A DNA stretch of 64,000 nucleotides from Chitinibacter sp. FCG-7 (GTDB lineage: Bacteria > Pseudomonadota > Gammaproteobacteria > Burkholderiales > Chitinibacteraceae). The notes under the pieces were generated by a model. The model had not been told where the DNA came from and searched no databases. It saw only the letters and a program-made list of their open reading frames with translations. How positions within the stretch are numbered: position 1 is the first letter of the stretch; each line of letters opens with the position of its first letter. The position numbers and the translations under genes were made by a program. Below, one piece after another: positions 18,813 through 28,625 of this stretch. The stretch lies in contig NZ_CP157355.1 of assembly GCF_040047665.1 (NCBI RefSeq), positions 1,178,001 to 1,242,000 of the forward strand. The letters are read 5' to 3'.

Positions 18813-19604
18813 TCACTCTTGCGGTGGCGCCGAATACTCAGTTTTAAATTCGGCCAGAAGACGAGTCTCTTCTTTAGATAACTGGCGATTTTCCAGCAAA
18901 TCCGGACGGCGCACCCAAGTGCGGCCGAGCGACTGCTTCAAACGCCAGCGCCTTATTGCGGCATGGTTACCCGAAAGCAAAACCTCAGGCACCACCATAT
19001 CGCGATAAACTTCGGGACGGGTGTAATGCGGACAATCCAGCAACCCATCCACAAACGAATCTTCCACCGCACTGGCCGCAGTATTTAACACCCCCGGCAA
19101 CAGGCGGGACACGGCGTCAATCACGATCATCGCGGGCAATTCGCCACCCGACAAGACATAATCACCCACCGAGATTTCTTCGTCGACGTGCGAGGCAATC
19201 ACCCGCTCGTCCACTCCCTCATAACGCCCACACAACAAAACCAGAGCCGGCTTTTGCGCTAACTCGGCCACTTTTTGATGTGTCAACGGCGCACCCTGAG
19301 GGGACAGATACACCGTATACGGCTGCAAGCCAGACGCAGATTGACGTTGCTTGCTATACCCAAGGGCAGCATCCAGCGGCGCAGGCAACATCACCATCCC
19401 CGGACCACCACCGAACGGCCTATCATCGACACGATGATAATTGTCGCTCGTGAAGTCACGCGGATTGCAGGTTTCCACCCCAATCAAGCCCAGCTCCACC
19501 GCCCGGCGCGTGACGCCGTGCGCAGTGATGGCGCTAAACATCTCAGGAAACAGAGTCACCACATCAAACTGCATACTACGCCGTGGTTTTTCTAACTCAG
19601 ACAT
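18813..19604 (-). CDS. trmD: tRNA (guanine-37-N1) methyltransferase
   Basis: An essential SPOUT-class enzyme of 263 residues that methylates G37 next to the anticodon and prevents +1 frameshifting. The trefoil-knot SAM site is seen in [13 protein letters not shown] and in [14 protein letters not shown]. The family's usual [13 protein letters not shown] start is preceded by ten residues here; the ATG at 19574 is an alternative. It is 16 bases after rimM in the conserved S16 operon. Confidence 0.96.
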   Translation of the reverse strand: MSELEKPRRSMQFDVVTLFPEMFSAITAHGVTRRAVELGLIGVETCNPRDFTSDNYHRVDDRPFGGGPGMVMLPAPLDAALGYSKQRQSASGLQPYTVYLSPQGAPLTHQKVAELAQKPALVLLCGRYEGVDERVIASHVDEEISVGDYVLSGGELPAMIVIDAVSRLLPGVLNTAASAVEDSFVDGLLDCPHYTRPEVYRDMVVPEVLLSGNHAAIRRWRLKQSLGRTWVRRPDLLENRQLSKEETRLLAEFKTEYSAPPQE

Positions 19605-19619
19605 TGAATACGGCCCGGA

Positions 19620-20141
19620 TTAAAAATCCAGCCCCCAATCCACCCGCATTTCACGCGCTTCAAGATCAACATCCAGTACAACGTGCGCCACAAAAGGCAC
19701 CAAACGCTCTTCGTCACCGTCTTTAACGACAATCACATCGTTAGCGCCAGTCTCGAACAGCTTATCAATAACACCAAGGCGTTCACCTTGCGCATTCACC
19801 ACCACCAAGCCGATCAAATCTGCCCAGTAGTATTCACCCTCTTCCGGCTCAGGCATTTCGCTACGCGGCACCGCGATCTCGCAACCTTTTAAAGCAAAGG
19901 CAGCATCCCGATCGTTAACCCCTTGCAGCTTGGCACCCAGCTTTTTCGGCTGAACATGTGCATCCGCAAGCTGATACGATTTCCACTGACCATTTTTACC
20001 CAACCACCATGTTTTGTAGTCGAGCAAACTGTCAGCGTATTGCGTATCAGCAATCAAACTAACCCAGCCCTGAATACCAAAAGCCCCGCTAATGTAGCCC
20101 ATCACCACCAGATCTTCCGGCACGGTATTTTGAGCATCCAT
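19620..20141 (-). CDS. rimM: Ribosome maturation factor RimM
   Basis: About 173 residues. It binds S19 and assists maturation of the 30S head. The N-terminal RimM beta-barrel (VVMGYISGAFGIQGW) and the C-terminal PRC-barrel (YYWADLIGLVVVN, then VPFVAHVVLDVD) are present. A GTG at 20168 would add nine residues, but the ATG at 20141 sits closer to the family start; neither has a strong ribosome-binding site. Second gene of the rpsP operon. Confidence 0.94.
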   Translation of the reverse strand: MDAQNTVPEDLVVMGYISGAFGIQGWVSLIADTQYADSLLDYKTWWLGKNGQWKSYQLADAHVQPKKLGAKLQGVNDRDAAFALKGCEIAVPRSEMPEPEEGEYYWADLIGLVVVNAQGERLGVIDKLFETGANDVIVVKDGDEERLVPFVAHVVLDVDLEAREMRVDWGLDF

Positions 20142-20175
20142 TGACGAGGCTTTAAGATTTTTCACCACGGAAAAA

Positions 20176-20421
20176 TCAGGCCGCTTTTTGCTGTTTGATC
20201 AAACGAGCTACGGTATCAGAAGGCTGCGCACCAACACCCAACCAGTAGTTCAGACGATCAGCAACAAAGCGCAACTCTTCAGCAGCGCCAGAAGCTTGTG
20301 GATTGTAGAAGCCAACGCGCTCGATGAAACGACCATCGCGGCGGTTGCGAGAATCAGTCACTACAACGTTGTAGAACGGGCGATCTTTTGAGCCACCGCG
20401 AGCAAGACGAATCACGACCAT
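20176..20421 (-). CDS. rpsP: 30S ribosomal protein S16
   Basis: 81 residues, normal length, beginning [18 protein letters not shown]. It binds helices in the 16S 5' domain during early assembly. In-frame codons upstream of 20421 reach into the promoter and are not used. First gene of rpsP-rimM-trmD-rplS, 99 bases after ffh. Confidence 0.97.
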   Translation of the reverse strand: MVVIRLARGGSKDRPFYNVVVTDSRNRRDGRFIERVGFYNPQASGAAEELRFVADRLNYWLGVGAQPSDTVARLIKQQKAA

Positions 20422-20459
20422 AATAAAACCCAATATTGGTAGATAAAAATAAGCTCGCA

Positions 20460-20488
20460 ATCATGCCAGAATTCACCAGCAGCTGCAA
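20460..20488 (-). promoter_or_regulatory. Promoter of the rpsP-rimM-trmD-rplS operon
   Basis: Minus strand -35 TTGCAG (20483-20488), 17-base spacer ending in TGG, -10 CATGAT (20460-20465). The TGn before the -10 strengthens it. The predicted leader is about 32 bases. Confidence 0.6.
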
Positions 20489-20520
20489 GACCAAATACAA
20501 AACCATCGCACAAACGGCGA

Positions 20521-21864
20521 TTACATCCCCGGCATTAAGCCCTTGAGCCCGCGCATCATTTTCATCATGCCGCCGCCCGAGAATTGCTTCATCATCTTCT
20601 GCGTCTGCTCAAACTGCTTGAGCAGACGATTCACTTCCTGCACCGACACCCCCGCCCCGGCTGCAATCCGACGCTTGCGGCTCGCCTTGAGCAACTCGGG
20701 CTTGCGACGCTCGAGTGGGGTCATGGAATTGATAATCCCTTCAATTCGCGCTACCGCTTTATCGGTCACCTGACTATCAGCCATCGCACTCAATTGCCCT
20801 GGCAGCTTATCCATCAGCGCGGCCATGCCACCCATTTTTTTCATTTGCTGAATCTGGGTTTTAAAGTCTTCCAGATCAAACCCTTTACCGGACTTGACCT
20901 TTTTCATCATTTTGAGCGCTTCGGCTTCATCAACCGAATTTTGCACATCTTCAATCAGCGAGAGGACATCACCCATCCCCAACACACGACTCGCCATCCG
21001 ATCCGGATGGAATGGCTCTAAGCCTGTTAGTTTCTCACCAGTACCCAAGAACTTAATTGGCTTACCCGTAATATGACGCACCGACAGCGCCGCACCGCCA
21101 CGCGAATCGCCATCCATCTTGGTCAACACCACGCCGGTGAGCGGCAATGCCTCATTGAAGGCCTGCGCGGTATTCACTGCATCCTGGCCCTGCATCGCAT
21201 CGACCACAAACAGCGTCTCAACCGGTTTGACTGAAGCATGCAGCGACTTGATCTCCTGCATCATCGCTTCATCAATCGCCAAACGACCTGCAGTATCAAC
21301 AATCAGCACATCAAAGAAATGGCGCTTGGCATGATCAATTGCCGCATTAGCAATATCAACCGGCTTTTGCGTTACATCCGACGGAAACCACTCAACCTGC
21401 AACTGCCCAGCCAAGGTTTTAAGCTGCTCAATCGCTGCAGGCCGATAAACGTCGGTCGATACCAGCAACACTTTTTTCTTTTGCGTTTCTTTCAGCAGCT
21501 TGGCCAGCTTACCCGAGGTCGTCGTTTTACCCGCCCCCTGCAAGCCCGCCATCAGAATCACAGCTGGCGGTTGCGCAGCCAGATTGAGCGCGTCGTTTTG
21601 CGCGCCCATCAACTTGGTCAATTCTTCATAGACCACGCCGATGACCGCCTGACCCGGCGTCAAACTACCAACAACCTCTTTGCCCTCTGCGCGAACTTTA
21701 ACATCAGCGATAAATTGCTTCACCGCAGGTAGCGCCACATCGGCCTCAAGCAGCGCCATACGCACTTCACGCAACGCATCTTTAATATTGTCTTCGGTCA
21801 GGCGAGAGTGCCCCCGCAGAGTTTTAACAACACCGCCCAAGCGGCCAGACAAGTTTTCAAACAT
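20521..21864 (-). CDS. ffh: Signal recognition particle protein Ffh
   Basis: A 447-residue SRP54 GTPase that binds 4.5S RNA and signal sequences and docks with FtsY to deliver membrane proteins to SecYEG. The N domain (1-85) is followed by the G domain with G1 GLQGAGKTT, G3 DTAGR and G4 TKMDGD. The C-terminal methionine-rich M domain (about 300-447) ends MKMMRGLKGLMPGM. Divergent from ypjD, as in many proteobacteria; rpsP lies downstream on the same strand behind its own promoter. No terminator hairpin was found between ffh and rpsP. Confidence 0.97.
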   Translation of the reverse strand: MFENLSGRLGGVVKTLRGHSRLTEDNIKDALREVRMALLEADVALPAVKQFIADVKVRAEGKEVVGSLTPGQAVIGVVYEELTKLMGAQNDALNLAAQPPAVILMAGLQGAGKTTTSGKLAKLLKETQKKKVLLVSTDVYRPAAIEQLKTLAGQLQVEWFPSDVTQKPVDIANAAIDHAKRHFFDVLIVDTAGRLAIDEAMMQEIKSLHASVKPVETLFVVDAMQGQDAVNTAQAFNEALPLTGVVLTKMDGDSRGGAALSVRHITGKPIKFLGTGEKLTGLEPFHPDRMASRVLGMGDVLSLIEDVQNSVDEAEALKMMKKVKSGKGFDLEDFKTQIQQMKKMGGMAALMDKLPGQLSAMADSQVTDKAVARIEGIINSMTPLERRKPELLKASRKRRIAAGAGVSVQEVNRLLKQFEQTQKMMKQFSGGGMMKMMRGLKGLMPGM

Positions 21865-21945
21865 GCAACGCTTCCTTAAACGACAGATGCCGCAGCGGCA
21901 CCCACTCTGTTAGACTTAATTACTTTCCATTTTACCTCAATTGCC

Positions 21946-22752
21946 GTGCTGACTCTGCTTGCGCCGCTTTCTTTATTTATTTACCTGCTACTCGGCTGGC
22001 ATTTTTGCCAAACCCGGCTCGCAGGCAAACGCGCACTTCCAGCAAAACTGGATCACCTCCTTTTGGCGGTAGCTCTGGGAGCACACGGCACCCTGATTGC
22101 ACACAACGCCATACAGACTCCGCCTTTTTTCGGCGCAGCAGAAGCGCTCTCATTAACGGCTTGGCTCTCACTAGCCATTTATTGTCTAGGCCAGCTCAAA
22201 TGGAAACTGGACGGACTTGAACCCCCGGTTTTCGCTTTCGCATCAGCTTTTTTGCTACTCTCGATCATGCTTCCCGCCGGACATCCGATTACCTACACGC
22301 AATCAAGCTTGTCGCGAGCCCATTTCGTCTTCGCAATGCTGGCGCAAAGCCTACTTTTTATTGCGGCCGGAATTGCAGTCCTGATGCGAATGACGGACAA
22401 CACCCTACACCATCACGCAAAAAAGCTGCTTGTACGCAATCTACCCCCCTTGTTAACGCTGGAAAGACTGTTGTTTGGCACCATCGCCAGCGGTTTTACG
22501 CTACTAACCCTCGCATTTATCGCTGGGGGATACCTCACCCTGCAATCACACGGCGTGATCGCCCAACTCTCGCACAAAACATTATTTGCAGCGATTTCGT
22601 GGCTACTTTTTGCCACTCTTTTAGCGGGGCACTACATAAAGGGCTGGCGCGGCAGTTTTGCCGCGAACTGGACAATCGCGGCTTTTGGGATTCTGTTTCT
22701 GGGCTACATCGGGTCACGTATAGTCATAGAAGCCATACTCAACAAGACCTAG
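21946..22752 (+). CDS. ypjD: CcsA/YpjD-family inner membrane protein
   Basis: 268 residues with about eight hydrophobic membrane segments and the CcsA-like fold of cytochrome c assembly proteins. The family is commonly found divergent from ffh, exactly as here, and is often called YpjD. Conserved histidines occur in several loops and could bind haem, but the tryptophan-rich WWD motif of true haem handlers is not evident. The start is GTG at 21946. Physiological role is unproven. The 190 bases between it and the pilB leader hold no recognisable gene. Confidence 0.8.
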   Translation: MLTLLAPLSLFIYLLLGWHFCQTRLAGKRALPAKLDHLLLAVALGAHGTLIAHNAIQTPPFFGAAEALSLTAWLSLAIYCLGQLKWKLDGLEPPVFAFASAFLLLSIMLPAGHPITYTQSSLSRAHFVFAMLAQSLLFIAAGIAVLMRMTDNTLHHHAKKLLVRNLPPLLTLERLLFGTIASGFTLLTLAFIAGGYLTLQSHGVIAQLSHKTLFAAISWLLFATLLAGHYIKGWRGSFAANWTIAAFGILFLGYIGSRIVIEAILNKT

Positions 22753-22983
22753 AGCAGGATACCCCGCACAAGTACAATTCAACTAAGCCACAGCGCGCCC
22801 TCAAGGACGTGCAAGCAGCACAACAAGCAACACATCGCCCGCAAATCCACACACCAATACCGCGATTTCCAGTCGCATCTGCTAGACTAGATAAAGACAC
22901 TATATTGATATGACGCGACTCATAGACCAAAAACATTTGGCGTCTTATGCTGTCATTTGACCAACTGGAGTGATTTTTTTGTT

Positions 22984-24690
22984 ATGAGCACCCCGCAAAT
23001 TTCCGGCCTTGCCCGTTTATTGGTCCAGCACGGACGTCTAAGCGAGACGGATGCTGAAGCACTGCAATCAGCCGCCAGTAGCAATAAAACCACTTTCATC
23101 GAACAACTGACACAAAGCAAAAAACTCACCGCCAGAGAAGTAGCCGAGTTTTCGGCACAAACCTTTGGCTACCCTCTGCTTGACTTAGATCGCATCGACT
23201 CGAGTTACCTGCCGCAGGGCGTACTCGACAATAATGTCATGCGCGCACAACGCCTTGTCCCGCTTTTTAAACGTGGCACCAAGCTATTTATCGGCCTCTC
23301 TGACATTACCAATTTGGAAGCCGTAGAAAAAGTCCGCTTTCAAACCAATTCCCAAGTTGAACCAATTATTGTCGAAGACAATAAGCTGATCGTTTTGCTA
23401 AACCAAACGATAGAAGCAACCGGCGCTAACCTGAAAGATATGGTCATTGACGAAGCCGACCTAGCATTGGAGGGCGGCGAACAGGAGCCCACGGCAGCAG
23501 AAACACAAATGGGGCAAGATATTGACGATGCGCCGATTGTCAAATATCTGCAAAAAGTATTGATGGATGCCATCAACGGCGGCGCGTCCGATATCCACTT
23601 TGAGCCATATGAGAAATTTTACCGGATCCGTTACCGTGTCGACGGTGTCTTGCGCGAAGTTGCTCAACCCCCACTGGCCATTAAAGAAAAAATTTCATCA
23701 CGTATCAAAGTTATTTCCAAACTAGACATTTCGGAAAAACGCGTTCCACAAGATGGCAGGATGAAACTGGTTCTCTCCAAATCACGCGCGATTGATTTTC
23801 GGGTCTCAACCCTCCCCACTATGCATGGCGAGAAGATTGTAATGAGGATTTTGGACCCATCTTCTGCCACGCTGGGGATTGATGCACTTGGCTATGATCC
23901 TGATCAAAAAGCCATCATCTTGGACGCAATCCAGCGACCTTATGGCATGGTGTTGGTGACAGGCCCAACGGGCTCAGGGAAGACTGTTTCGCTCTACACC
24001 TGTCTGAATTTACTCAATAAGCCCGACATCAATATCGCAACAGCAGAAGACCCTTGCGAGATCAACTTACCTGGTATTAATCAGGTCAATGTCAACGATA
24101 AGGCAGGGCTCACTTTTTCAGCAGCACTGAAAGCCTTTTTGCGCCAAGACCCGGACATCATCATGGTGGGCGAGATTCGCGATCTGGAAACTGCCGATAT
24201 CGCCATTAAAGCCGCCCAAACTGGCCACATGGTTTTTTCGACGCTACATACCAACGATGCACCAACGACACTGACCCGTATGCTTAATATGGGCATCCAG
24301 CCGTTTAATATCGCATCTTCGGTGATCTTAATCACCGCTCAGCGCCTAGCACGGCGTCTATGCAGCTGCAAAAAGCACGTAGACATTCCAAATCAGGCCC
24401 TGCTTGATGCTGGATTTAACCAAGAAGATCTAGATGGATCATGGCGACCTTATGGCCCAACAGGGTGTGATATTTGCAAAGGAACGGGCTACAAAGGACG
24501 GGTAGGTATTTATCAAGTCATGCCGATTACCGACGAAATCAACCGGCTGATTATGAATCACGGCAATGCAATTGACATCGCCGACCAAGCTCGGCGCGAA
24601 GGTGTACTTAGCCTGCGCGAAGCCGGGTTACGTAAAGTCAAACAAGGCCTCACTTCACTCGAAGAAGTCATGGCCGTCACCAATGTCTAG
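22984..24690 (+). CDS. pilB: Type IV pilus assembly ATPase PilB
   Basis: A 568-residue cytoplasmic hexameric ATPase that powers pilus extension. An N-terminal MshEN-like region (about 1-150) is followed by the GspE ATPase. Walker A GPTGSGKT is near residue 327, the Asp box at SDIHFEP, Walker B MVGEIRD and the His box STLHTND are all present. Two CxC/CxxC pairs (CSCKKH and CDICKGTGY) form the zinc tetracysteine site. The ATG at 22984 is preferred over 22957; GGAG lies 13 bases upstream, a rather long spacing. pilC follows after 13 bases. Confidence 0.95.
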   Translation: MSTPQISGLARLLVQHGRLSETDAEALQSAASSNKTTFIEQLTQSKKLTAREVAEFSAQTFGYPLLDLDRIDSSYLPQGVLDNNVMRAQRLVPLFKRGTKLFIGLSDITNLEAVEKVRFQTNSQVEPIIVEDNKLIVLLNQTIEATGANLKDMVIDEADLALEGGEQEPTAAETQMGQDIDDAPIVKYLQKVLMDAINGGASDIHFEPYEKFYRIRYRVDGVLREVAQPPLAIKEKISSRIKVISKLDISEKRVPQDGRMKLVLSKSRAIDFRVSTLPTMHGEKIVMRILDPSSATLGIDALGYDPDQKAIILDAIQRPYGMVLVTGPTGSGKTVSLYTCLNLLNKPDINIATAEDPCEINLPGINQVNVNDKAGLTFSAALKAFLRQDPDIIMVGEIRDLETADIAIKAAQTGHMVFSTLHTNDAPTTLTRMLNMGIQPFNIASSVILITAQRLARRLCSCKKHVDIPNQALLDAGFNQEDLDGSWRPYGPTGCDICKGTGYKGRVGIYQVMPITDEINRLIMNHGNAIDIADQARREGVLSLREAGLRKVKQGLTSLEEVMAVTNV

Positions 24691-24703
24691 CTAGGGGCTG
24701 AAT

Positions 24704-25930
24704 ATGGCAACTAAAACAAAAACACCCAACCTCAAAGACTTCACCTTTCGCTGGGAAGGAAAAGATCGTACTAACAAAATCGTCAAAGGTGAAATGCGTG
24801 CCAGTGGTGAAGCTGTAGTTAAAAGCACACTGCGCCGCCAAGGGATCAACGTCACCAGCATCAAGAAAGTACGCCTTGGTGCAGGGCGAAAAATTACCGA
24901 GCTTGATATTGCCATGTTTACGCGACAATTGGCCACCATGCTAAAATCGGGAGTACCTTTGCTTACGGCATTTGACATTGTAGCCAAAGGTCATAGCAAT
25001 CCCTCAGTCACCAAGCTATTGATGGAAATTAAAACCGATATTGAAACTGGCTCTTCTCTGACCCAAGCATTTCGTAGACACCCCAATCAGTTCGACGCTC
25101 TTTACTGTAATTTGGTACAAGCCGGTGAGCAGGCCGGTATTCTGGATGCCTTGCTAGCTCGCCTAGCAACGTATAAAGAAAAAATTCTGGCTGTAAAAAA
25201 GAAAATCAAGTCTGCGATGTTTTATCCGACTGCGGTTCTTGTTACTGCATTTGTTATTACGGCCGTAATCATGATTTTTGTAATTCCAGCATTCAAAGAC
25301 CTCTTCTCAAGTTTTGGTGCTGATCTGCCAGGCCCCACCTTATTAGTGATGGCGATTTCTGACTTTTTTGTTTCATATTGGTACATTATTTTTGGCGGAA
25401 TTTTTGGCGGAATTTATTTATTCCTTCAGGCTTGGAAAAAATCAGAAAAGCTCCAATTTTTCATGGACCGTTTACTGTTAAAGCTACCAGTTTTTGGTCA
25501 AATTGTACGCAACGCAACGATTGCCCGCTGGACACGAACCCTTGCAACAATGTTTGCAGCTGGCGTGCCACTGGTTGAATCTCTGGAGTCCGTTGGAGGC
25601 GCATCAGGAAATATCGTTTACAAACTAGCGACACAAAAAATTCAAGCCGAAGTCAGCACTGGAACTAATTTAACCACGGCCATGCAGAACGCCAATGTAT
25701 TTCCAAATATGGTGATGCAAATGACGTCGATTGGTGAAGAGTCCGGCTCTCTTGACTCCATGCTGAGCAAAGTTGCCGATTATTTTGAAGAAGAAGTCGA
25801 CAATGCTGTTGAGGCTCTGTCAAGCTTGATGGAACCTGTGATTATGGTGGTTCTAGGCACACTGATTGGTGGCCTAGTTGTTGCAATGTACCTGCCGATT
25901 TTCAAAATGGGCGCAGCGGTGGCTGGTTGA
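24704..25930 (+). CDS. pilC: Type IV pilus inner-membrane platform protein PilC
   Basis: 408 residues with two tandem GspF-type cytoplasmic domains (about 70-195 and 275-400), each ending in membrane helices around 170-195, 220-240 and 375-400. PilC couples the PilB motor to pilin assembly in the inner membrane. Motifs such as FTRQLATMLKSGVPL in the first domain and WTRTLATMFAAGVPL in the second show the internal duplication. Its TGA overlaps the pilD ATG by one base. Confidence 0.95.
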   Translation: MATKTKTPNLKDFTFRWEGKDRTNKIVKGEMRASGEAVVKSTLRRQGINVTSIKKVRLGAGRKITELDIAMFTRQLATMLKSGVPLLTAFDIVAKGHSNPSVTKLLMEIKTDIETGSSLTQAFRRHPNQFDALYCNLVQAGEQAGILDALLARLATYKEKILAVKKKIKSAMFYPTAVLVTAFVITAVIMIFVIPAFKDLFSSFGADLPGPTLLVMAISDFFVSYWYIIFGGIFGGIYLFLQAWKKSEKLQFFMDRLLLKLPVFGQIVRNATIARWTRTLATMFAAGVPLVESLESVGGASGNIVYKLATQKIQAEVSTGTNLTTAMQNANVFPNMVMQMTSIGEESGSLDSMLSKVADYFEEEVDNAVEALSSLMEPVIMVVLGTLIGGLVVAMYLPIFKMGAAVAG

Positions 25931-26784
25931 TGCTGGAATTAATACAAACAGGAATTGGCCTATTGGTTTTTACAGGCCTGATTGGTTTATTTGTTGGCAG
26001 TTTTTTAAATGTTGTGATACACAGACTCCCGATTATGATGGAGAGAGAATTTCGTGCCGAATGCCAGAACTTTGCAGGAACTACCACAGAGCAAGATCAG
26101 AATGACACTTACAACCTAGCCATTCCAAGATCTGCCTGCCCCAAATGTCAGCACCAGATTACTGCCCTGGAAAATATCCCGGTCATTAGCTGGCTGGCGC
26201 TCAGAGGCAAGTGCAGTAATTGCAAAATTCCTATCAGCATCCGATACCCGTTGGTAGAACTGAGCACTAGCCTGATCTCCATCGGTCTGGCTTGGCATTT
26301 TGGCTATGGCTTAGCGCTACTCGGAGCTCTCTTATTTGCCTGGGCATTGATTGCCTTGATTTTGATTGATGCCGATACTTGTCTGCTCCCAGACAGCATT
26401 ACACTGCCACTGGTATGGCTGGGCATTTTATTCAATACCCAAGGTGTCTACACCACCTTACCCAGTGCAGTATATGGCGCAGTCGCAGGCTATATGAGCC
26501 TTTGGAGCATATACTGGCTATTCAAGCTGGCAACAGGCAAAGAGGGTATGGGTTATGGCGACTTCAAACTATTGGCTGCCCTTGGTGCATGGCTAGGCGC
26601 AGCCATGCTGCCTGCGATCATTTTACTGTCCTCCCTAAGTGGCGCAGTCATCGGTCTGATTATGATTGCTGGCGCCAAACGCGGCTGGAATAAGCCCATG
26701 CCATTTGGCCCTTACCTTGGGATTGCAGGGCTTCTGGCGCTGATCTGGGGGCAGGATTTAAGCCAAGCTTTGTACGGGCTGTGA
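25930..26784 (+). CDS. pilD: Prepilin peptidase and N-methyltransferase PilD
   Basis: A 284-residue membrane aspartyl protease that cleaves prepilin leader peptides and methylates the new N-terminus. The cytoplasmic zinc loop with CPKC and CSNC (about residues 70-100) is intact, indicating the bifunctional form. The catalytic aspartates are in DADTCLLPD and in GMGYGDFK. Eight hydrophobic segments are visible. It also processes type II secretion pseudopilins where present. TGATG overlap with pilC and a one-base gap to coaE indicate one operon. Confidence 0.95.
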   Translation: MLELIQTGIGLLVFTGLIGLFVGSFLNVVIHRLPIMMEREFRAECQNFAGTTTEQDQNDTYNLAIPRSACPKCQHQITALENIPVISWLALRGKCSNCKIPISIRYPLVELSTSLISIGLAWHFGYGLALLGALLFAWALIALILIDADTCLLPDSITLPLVWLGILFNTQGVYTTLPSAVYGAVAGYMSLWSIYWLFKLATGKEGMGYGDFKLLAALGAWLGAAMLPAIILLSSLSGAVIGLIMIAGAKRGWNKPMPFGPYLGIAGLLALIWGQDLSQALYGL

Positions 26785-26785
26785 G

Positions 26786-27391
26786 ATGCGTGTCGTAGGT
26801 TTAACAGGTGGAATAGGCTCAGGAAAAAGTACCGTCGCAGAGTACTTCGCTGCCCACCACATACCGATTATTGATGCCGATCTGATTGCCCATCAGTTGA
26901 GTGATTTGGCAGAAGTCAAAGACGAGATTATCAGCGTCTTTGGCGCAAATAGCCTTGGGGCAGATAGCCATCTGAATCGTGGCTGGTTGCGTGAACAAAT
27001 TCATCAGCATGAATTGCTTCGCAAACAGCTTGAGCAAATTTTTCATCCTCGAATTATTTCACAATGCAAACACCAGATTTCGGCTAATACTGGGGCGGCA
27101 TATACCATCCTGATGGTGCCGCTACTACTAGAGAAGCCTGAATTTAAGGCACTCTGCAGCGACATTATTGCGATTGAATCCGCAGAGGAGCTGCGCATCA
27201 ATCGGGTGATGCAGCGCAATGGTTTAGCGCGTGAAAGCGTTGTAGCAATCATAAATAATCAATACTCTGATGCACAACGCCGACAAGAAGCTGACTTCTT
27301 GATTTACAATGACGGGACATTAGGCACACTCAGCAAGCAGGTTGATCAGATTGATCAGCAACTGCGTCTTTTGCACCCAGTGCGCAATTAG
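26786..27391 (+). CDS. coaE: Dephospho-CoA kinase
   Basis: 201 residues; phosphorylates dephospho-CoA in the last step of coenzyme A synthesis. The P-loop GGIGSGKST is at residues 8-16, and the DADLIAHQL segment and RNGLARE lid region fit the family. It lies one base after pilD, a linkage (pilD-coaE-zapD-yacG) common in beta- and gammaproteobacteria without an obvious metabolic reason. Confidence 0.95.
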   Translation: MRVVGLTGGIGSGKSTVAEYFAAHHIPIIDADLIAHQLSDLAEVKDEIISVFGANSLGADSHLNRGWLREQIHQHELLRKQLEQIFHPRIISQCKHQISANTGAAYTILMVPLLLEKPEFKALCSDIIAIESAEELRINRVMQRNGLARESVVAIINNQYSDAQRRQEADFLIYNDGTLGTLSKQVDQIDQQLRLLHPVRN

Positions 27392-27426
27392 CGCCACATA
27401 ATGATTTCTTGATTAGGCCTTGCATT

Positions 27427-28185
27427 GTGATTAGCTATGAATTTCCAATTAATGAGCGTATCCGGACTTTATTGCGCCTGGAGGAGCTTTATATTCGAAC
27501 TTCAAAGCTGGTCAATCGTGAAGAAGCGCTTGACCATCACATGGCCTTGCTGGGCATTTTTGAAATCATGGAAGTGGCGAGCCGGGCCGATCTGAAATCC
27601 GATTTGCTTCAAGAACTGGAGCGGCAACGCCAGACTTTGGCCGGGCTACGCAACAACCCGCATATTTCGGAAGATGCTCTCGATTTGGTGCTGAATGAAA
27701 TTGAAAGCACGCACACACGTTTACTGGAAATGACCGGGAAGTTTGGCCAATACCTGCGTGAAAATGAATGGTTAATGGCCATTAAACAGAGGGTTTCCAT
27801 TCCTGGCGGCGTGTGTGAATTTGATTTGCCTTCCTACCACTATTGGCGCAAACAATCACCCGAGCGACGGCGCGCAGATCTGGAACGCTGGCTGACTCCG
27901 CTACTGCCCATCAAGCACGGACTCGACATTGTCCTTAAATTACTGCGCGACTCAGCCAAAAGCAGTCATTACACCGCCAAGCAAGGCTGCTTTCAGCAAA
28001 TGTCCGGCGGCAAAGTGGTACAAATGCTCAAGGTTACTCTGCCTGATGATATGCCGGCGGTACCGGAACTTTCCGCCAACCGCTATGCAATCAATATCCG
28101 CTTCATCGTGCCATCGACCAGTGGCGAACGCGCCAAAGTGATCGACAGCGATCTGGATTTTACCCTCAGCTATTGTAATTTATGA
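27427..28185 (+). CDS. zapD: Cell division protein ZapD
   Basis: About 252 residues. ZapD bundles FtsZ protofilaments at the division site. The N-terminal segment [16 protein letters not shown] and the helical body with [17 protein letters not shown] match the family (DUF1342). The start is uncertain: GTG at 27427 gives the family-like N-terminus, while a TTG at 27409 would add six residues; neither has a good ribosome-binding site. It overlaps yacG by 4 bases (ATGA). Confidence 0.9.
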   Translation: MISYEFPINERIRTLLRLEELYIRTSKLVNREEALDHHMALLGIFEIMEVASRADLKSDLLQELERQRQTLAGLRNNPHISEDALDLVLNEIESTHTRLLEMTGKFGQYLRENEWLMAIKQRVSIPGGVCEFDLPSYHYWRKQSPERRRADLERWLTPLLPIKHGLDIVLKLLRDSAKSSHYTAKQGCFQQMSGGKVVQMLKVTLPDDMPAVPELSANRYAINIRFIVPSTSGERAKVIDSDLDFTLSYCNL

Positions 28186-28388
28186 CCACCAGCAACCCCA
28201 CAACACCACAGGTCAAGTGTCCAACTTGTGGTCAACTCTCCCCCTATTCTCCCCAGAACGCGTTCCGCCCATTCTGCTCGGAACGCTGTAAATTGATCGA
28301 TTTGGGTGAATGGGCCAGCGAGTCGTATCGTATTCCCGACAACAGTCAAAGCCCCACCAGCGCTGATGATGGCAGCCTGCTGCAATAG
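28182..28388 (+). CDS. yacG: DNA gyrase inhibitor YacG
   Basis: A 68-residue zinc protein that binds GyrB and inhibits gyrase in E. coli. The CPTC and CSERC zinc ligands and the following [15 protein letters not shown] are diagnostic. It overlaps zapD by 4 bases and ends the pilB-to-yacG run. The 237 bases that follow, up to olsB, contain a small TGGCCG/CGGCCA hairpin (about 28528-28544) but no gene or convincing promoter. Confidence 0.94.
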   Translation: MTTSNPTTPQVKCPTCGQLSPYSPQNAFRPFCSERCKLIDLGEWASESYRIPDNSQSPTSADDGSLLQ

Positions 28389-28625
28389 CGACGCTCCGCC
28401 TACTACTTCCAGATAGATACCTAGCGCAGTATCCATCTGCAGCACTTATCGAATCTCTTCTGCAGTGCAATACCCCGCTTAGATTGTAAACTTTAAAGCA
28501 ATTTATCTAGCACATCTTTCTTTGCTGGCCGTCTGTCGGCCACTGAAATCTTTTCATCACAGCAAATTAATCGCATCGTCACACTGCACAAGTAACTTGT
28601 AGTCACTCATCTGGAGGACACATCC

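Noticed and set aside
22936..22955. Sigma-54 promoter for pilB
   Set aside because: TTGGCGTCTTATGCT has GG and GC only 8 bases apart rather than the required 10.
28389..28625. Pho box upstream of olsB
   Set aside because: CTGTCGG followed by CTGAAAT was noticed, but the spacing is 10 instead of 11 and the second half matches poorly.
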